Shown in pieces: positions 22,103 to 22,887 of a DNA stretch of 22,887 nucleotides. The position numbers and the translations under genes are program-made. How positions within the stretch are numbered: the stretch's first letter is position 1; each line of letters opens with the position of its first letter. Source of the DNA: Lachnospiraceae bacterium UBA3821 (GTDB taxonomy: Bacteria; Bacillota; Clostridia; Lachnospirales; Lachnospiraceae). The DNA lies in NCBI GenBank assembly GCA_002368865.1, contig DFDT01000014.1, forward strand, positions 1 to 22,887. The letters run 5' to 3'. A model generated the notes under the pieces. That model worked only from the letters and a program-made list of their open reading frames with translations. It did no database searches and was not told where the DNA came from.

Positions 22103-22887
22103 TTTACTTCTCCCTCACACCAATTATCCACCCGCTTCAACAGACAAACGACCTCTATTCCGGTCGTCCACGGGAACTGATCCACCGCTACAGCTTTTTC
22201 CACCTGATAGCCCCCCGCCAGGAATGTATCCAGATCCCGCACCAGGCTGGTAGGCTTGCAGGAAATATACACAATACGTTCCACTCCATAGGAGATGATC
22301 TTGGGCAGCGCCTTCGGATGAATCCCGTCCCTGGGCGGGTCCAGAATAATCAGGTCCGGCTTTTCCGAAAGCCCGTCCACCACCCGGAGCACATCCCCGG
22401 CGATAAACTCGCAGTTGGAAAGGCCGTTGGCGGCCGCATTCTTCCTGGCCGCCAGGACTGCCTCCTCCACGATCTCCACGCCCACCACCTTTTCAGCCAC
22501 AGGCGCAAGAATCTGGGCTATGGTTCCGGTGCCGCTGTACAGGTCAAAGATGACCCGGGGCGGGTCGGCCATGCCCTCCAGGGCGTACTCCCGCACCTTC
22601 CCGTAAAGCACCTCCGCTCCCAGGGAATTGGTCTGGAAAAATGAAAACGGCGTAATCTCAAAGGTCAGCCCCAGAAGCTCCTCATGGATGACCGGAGAAC
22701 CATACAGCACCTCCGTGCCCTCATCCTTCACCACGTCCGCCACGGAATCGTTCCTTGTATGAAGAATCCCGGCAAACCTGCCCTCCAGGGGAAGCGAAAG
22801 GAGCGCTTCCTTCCAGCCGGCAAGGAGCTTCGTCTCTTCATCCCTGTCCATCTGTGTGGTGGTCACCAGGCAGACCAGCATCTCCCC
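22099..22887 (-). CDS. rlmD: 23S rRNA (uracil-C5)-methyltransferase, RlmD/RumA type, C-terminal part (cut by window edge)
   Basis: The last about 262 residues of a TrmA/RumA-family enzyme that methylates C5 of a uridine in 23S rRNA with S-adenosylmethionine. Visible: FEITPFSFFQTNSLGAEVLYG, the SAM motif VIFDLYSGTGTIAQILAP, VVGVEIVEEAV, LIILDPPRDG, the catalytic cysteine in RIVYISCKPTSLVRDL, and the catalytic Glu in DQFPWTTGIEVVCLL. The gene is markedly GC-rich. The final 11 residues (RVDNWCEGEVK) follow directly on the 30-bp repeat and differ from the displaced end at 20417-20470 (RALIL), so the C-terminus seems to have been replaced by an integration event; the catalytic Glu codon lies inside the repeat and is preserved. 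Which of several RumA paralogues this is cannot be decided. Confidence 0.93.
   Translation of the reverse strand, partial: GEMLVCLVTTTQMDRDEETKLLAGWKEALLSLPLEGRFAGILHTRNDSVADVVKDEGTEVLYGSPVIHEELLGLTFEITPFSFFQTNSLGAEVLYGKVREYALEGMADPPRVIFDLYSGTGTIAQILAPVAEKVVGVEIVEEAVLAARKNAAANGLSNCEFIAGDVLRVVDGLSEKPDLIILDPPRDGIHPKALPKIISYGVERIVYISCKPTSLVRDLDTFLAGGYQVEKAVAVDQFPWTTGIEVVCLLKRVDNWCEGEVK
22141..22170 (-). repeat. rlmD-internal repeat (proximal att-like copy)
   Basis: Partner of 20441-20470 with a single mismatch (position 4: A here, G there). It encodes W-T-T-G-I-E-V-V-C-L of rlmD and carries the same dyad ACGACC-8 nt-GGTCGT (22148-22167). Sequence outside diverges sharply on the rlmD-internal side and gradually on the other. 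Confidence 0.85.

Larger units (their letters stand above)
20441..22170. mobile_element. Putative 1.7-kb cassette integrated at the rlmD 3' end
   Basis: Two copies of a 30-bp rlmD 3'-end segment, 1700 bp apart, bracket a single gene (AAA-ATPase/PD-(D/E)XK). The proximal copy completes rlmD with a new C-terminus; the distal copy is a leftover rlmD end. The enclosed gene is clearly poorer in GC than rlmD. No integrase or transposase and no terminal inverted repeats are present. The 3' end of rumA/rlmD is a known integration hotspot for elements in Firmicutes. The unit may be a minimal cassette, or a remnant of a larger element. Confidence 0.5.

Overview
The window looks like a chromosomal segment of a Clostridia member, most likely Lachnospiraceae (Bacillota). 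The reasons are moderate GC, strong AGGAGG-type ribosome sites, sigma-A-like promoters, a DUF5688-type protein, a fused shikimate kinase/type II dehydroquinase, and many AAA-ATPase/PD-(D/E)XK and ECF-sigma style genes. This placement is inference from gene content. Almost every gene lies on the minus strand; only the hicAB pair reads on the plus strand.

Right to left in coordinates (the direction of transcription), the window starts with the 3' part of an rlmD/rumA-type 23S rRNA (uracil-C5) methyltransferase. Its stop codon overlaps the start of an AAA-ATPase with a C-terminal PD-(D/E)XK nuclease-like domain. A 30-bp near-identical repeat of the rlmD 3' end flanks that gene, exactly 1.7 kb apart. 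The distal copy still reads as an alternative rlmD C-terminus, which is the signature of integration into a gene 3' end. Next come a TetR regulator and a CPBP intramembrane protease (one operon), then an accessory cluster under its own promoter: a 5'-truncated GNAT acetyltransferase, a single polypeptide joining a chloramphenicol acetyltransferase-like domain to an ANT(6)-like aminoglycoside nucleotidyltransferase, an isoprenylcysteine methyltransferase-like membrane protein, and a short frameshifted gene. A GT-C-like membrane protein with its own promoter follows.

The middle (about 10.4-14.1 kb) holds an ECF sigma factor with a translationally coupled single-pass membrane partner (probable anti-sigma factor), the HicAB toxin-antitoxin pair, and a two-gene chromate-type transporter. 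Several promoters here carry palindromes across the -10 element or in the spacer.

The left part is housekeeping: a cytoplasmic PcRGLX/YetA-like protein (possible exo-rhamnogalacturonan lyase), then a tight YqeG phosphatase - aroE - fused aroK/aroQ - efp cluster for aromatic precursor synthesis and translation. It is followed by a DUF5688 protein, a tRNA-Arg(CCG) enclosed in a perfect 16-bp inverted repeat, a membrane SH3b protein, a sulfatase-fold membrane protein, and the start of NADP-type glutamate dehydrogenase with a hairpin at the 5' end of its mRNA.

The best candidates for something new are the rlmD-end AAA/nuclease cassette with its 13-bp tandem repeats, the CAT-ANT(6) fusion, and the inverted repeat enclosing the tRNA.
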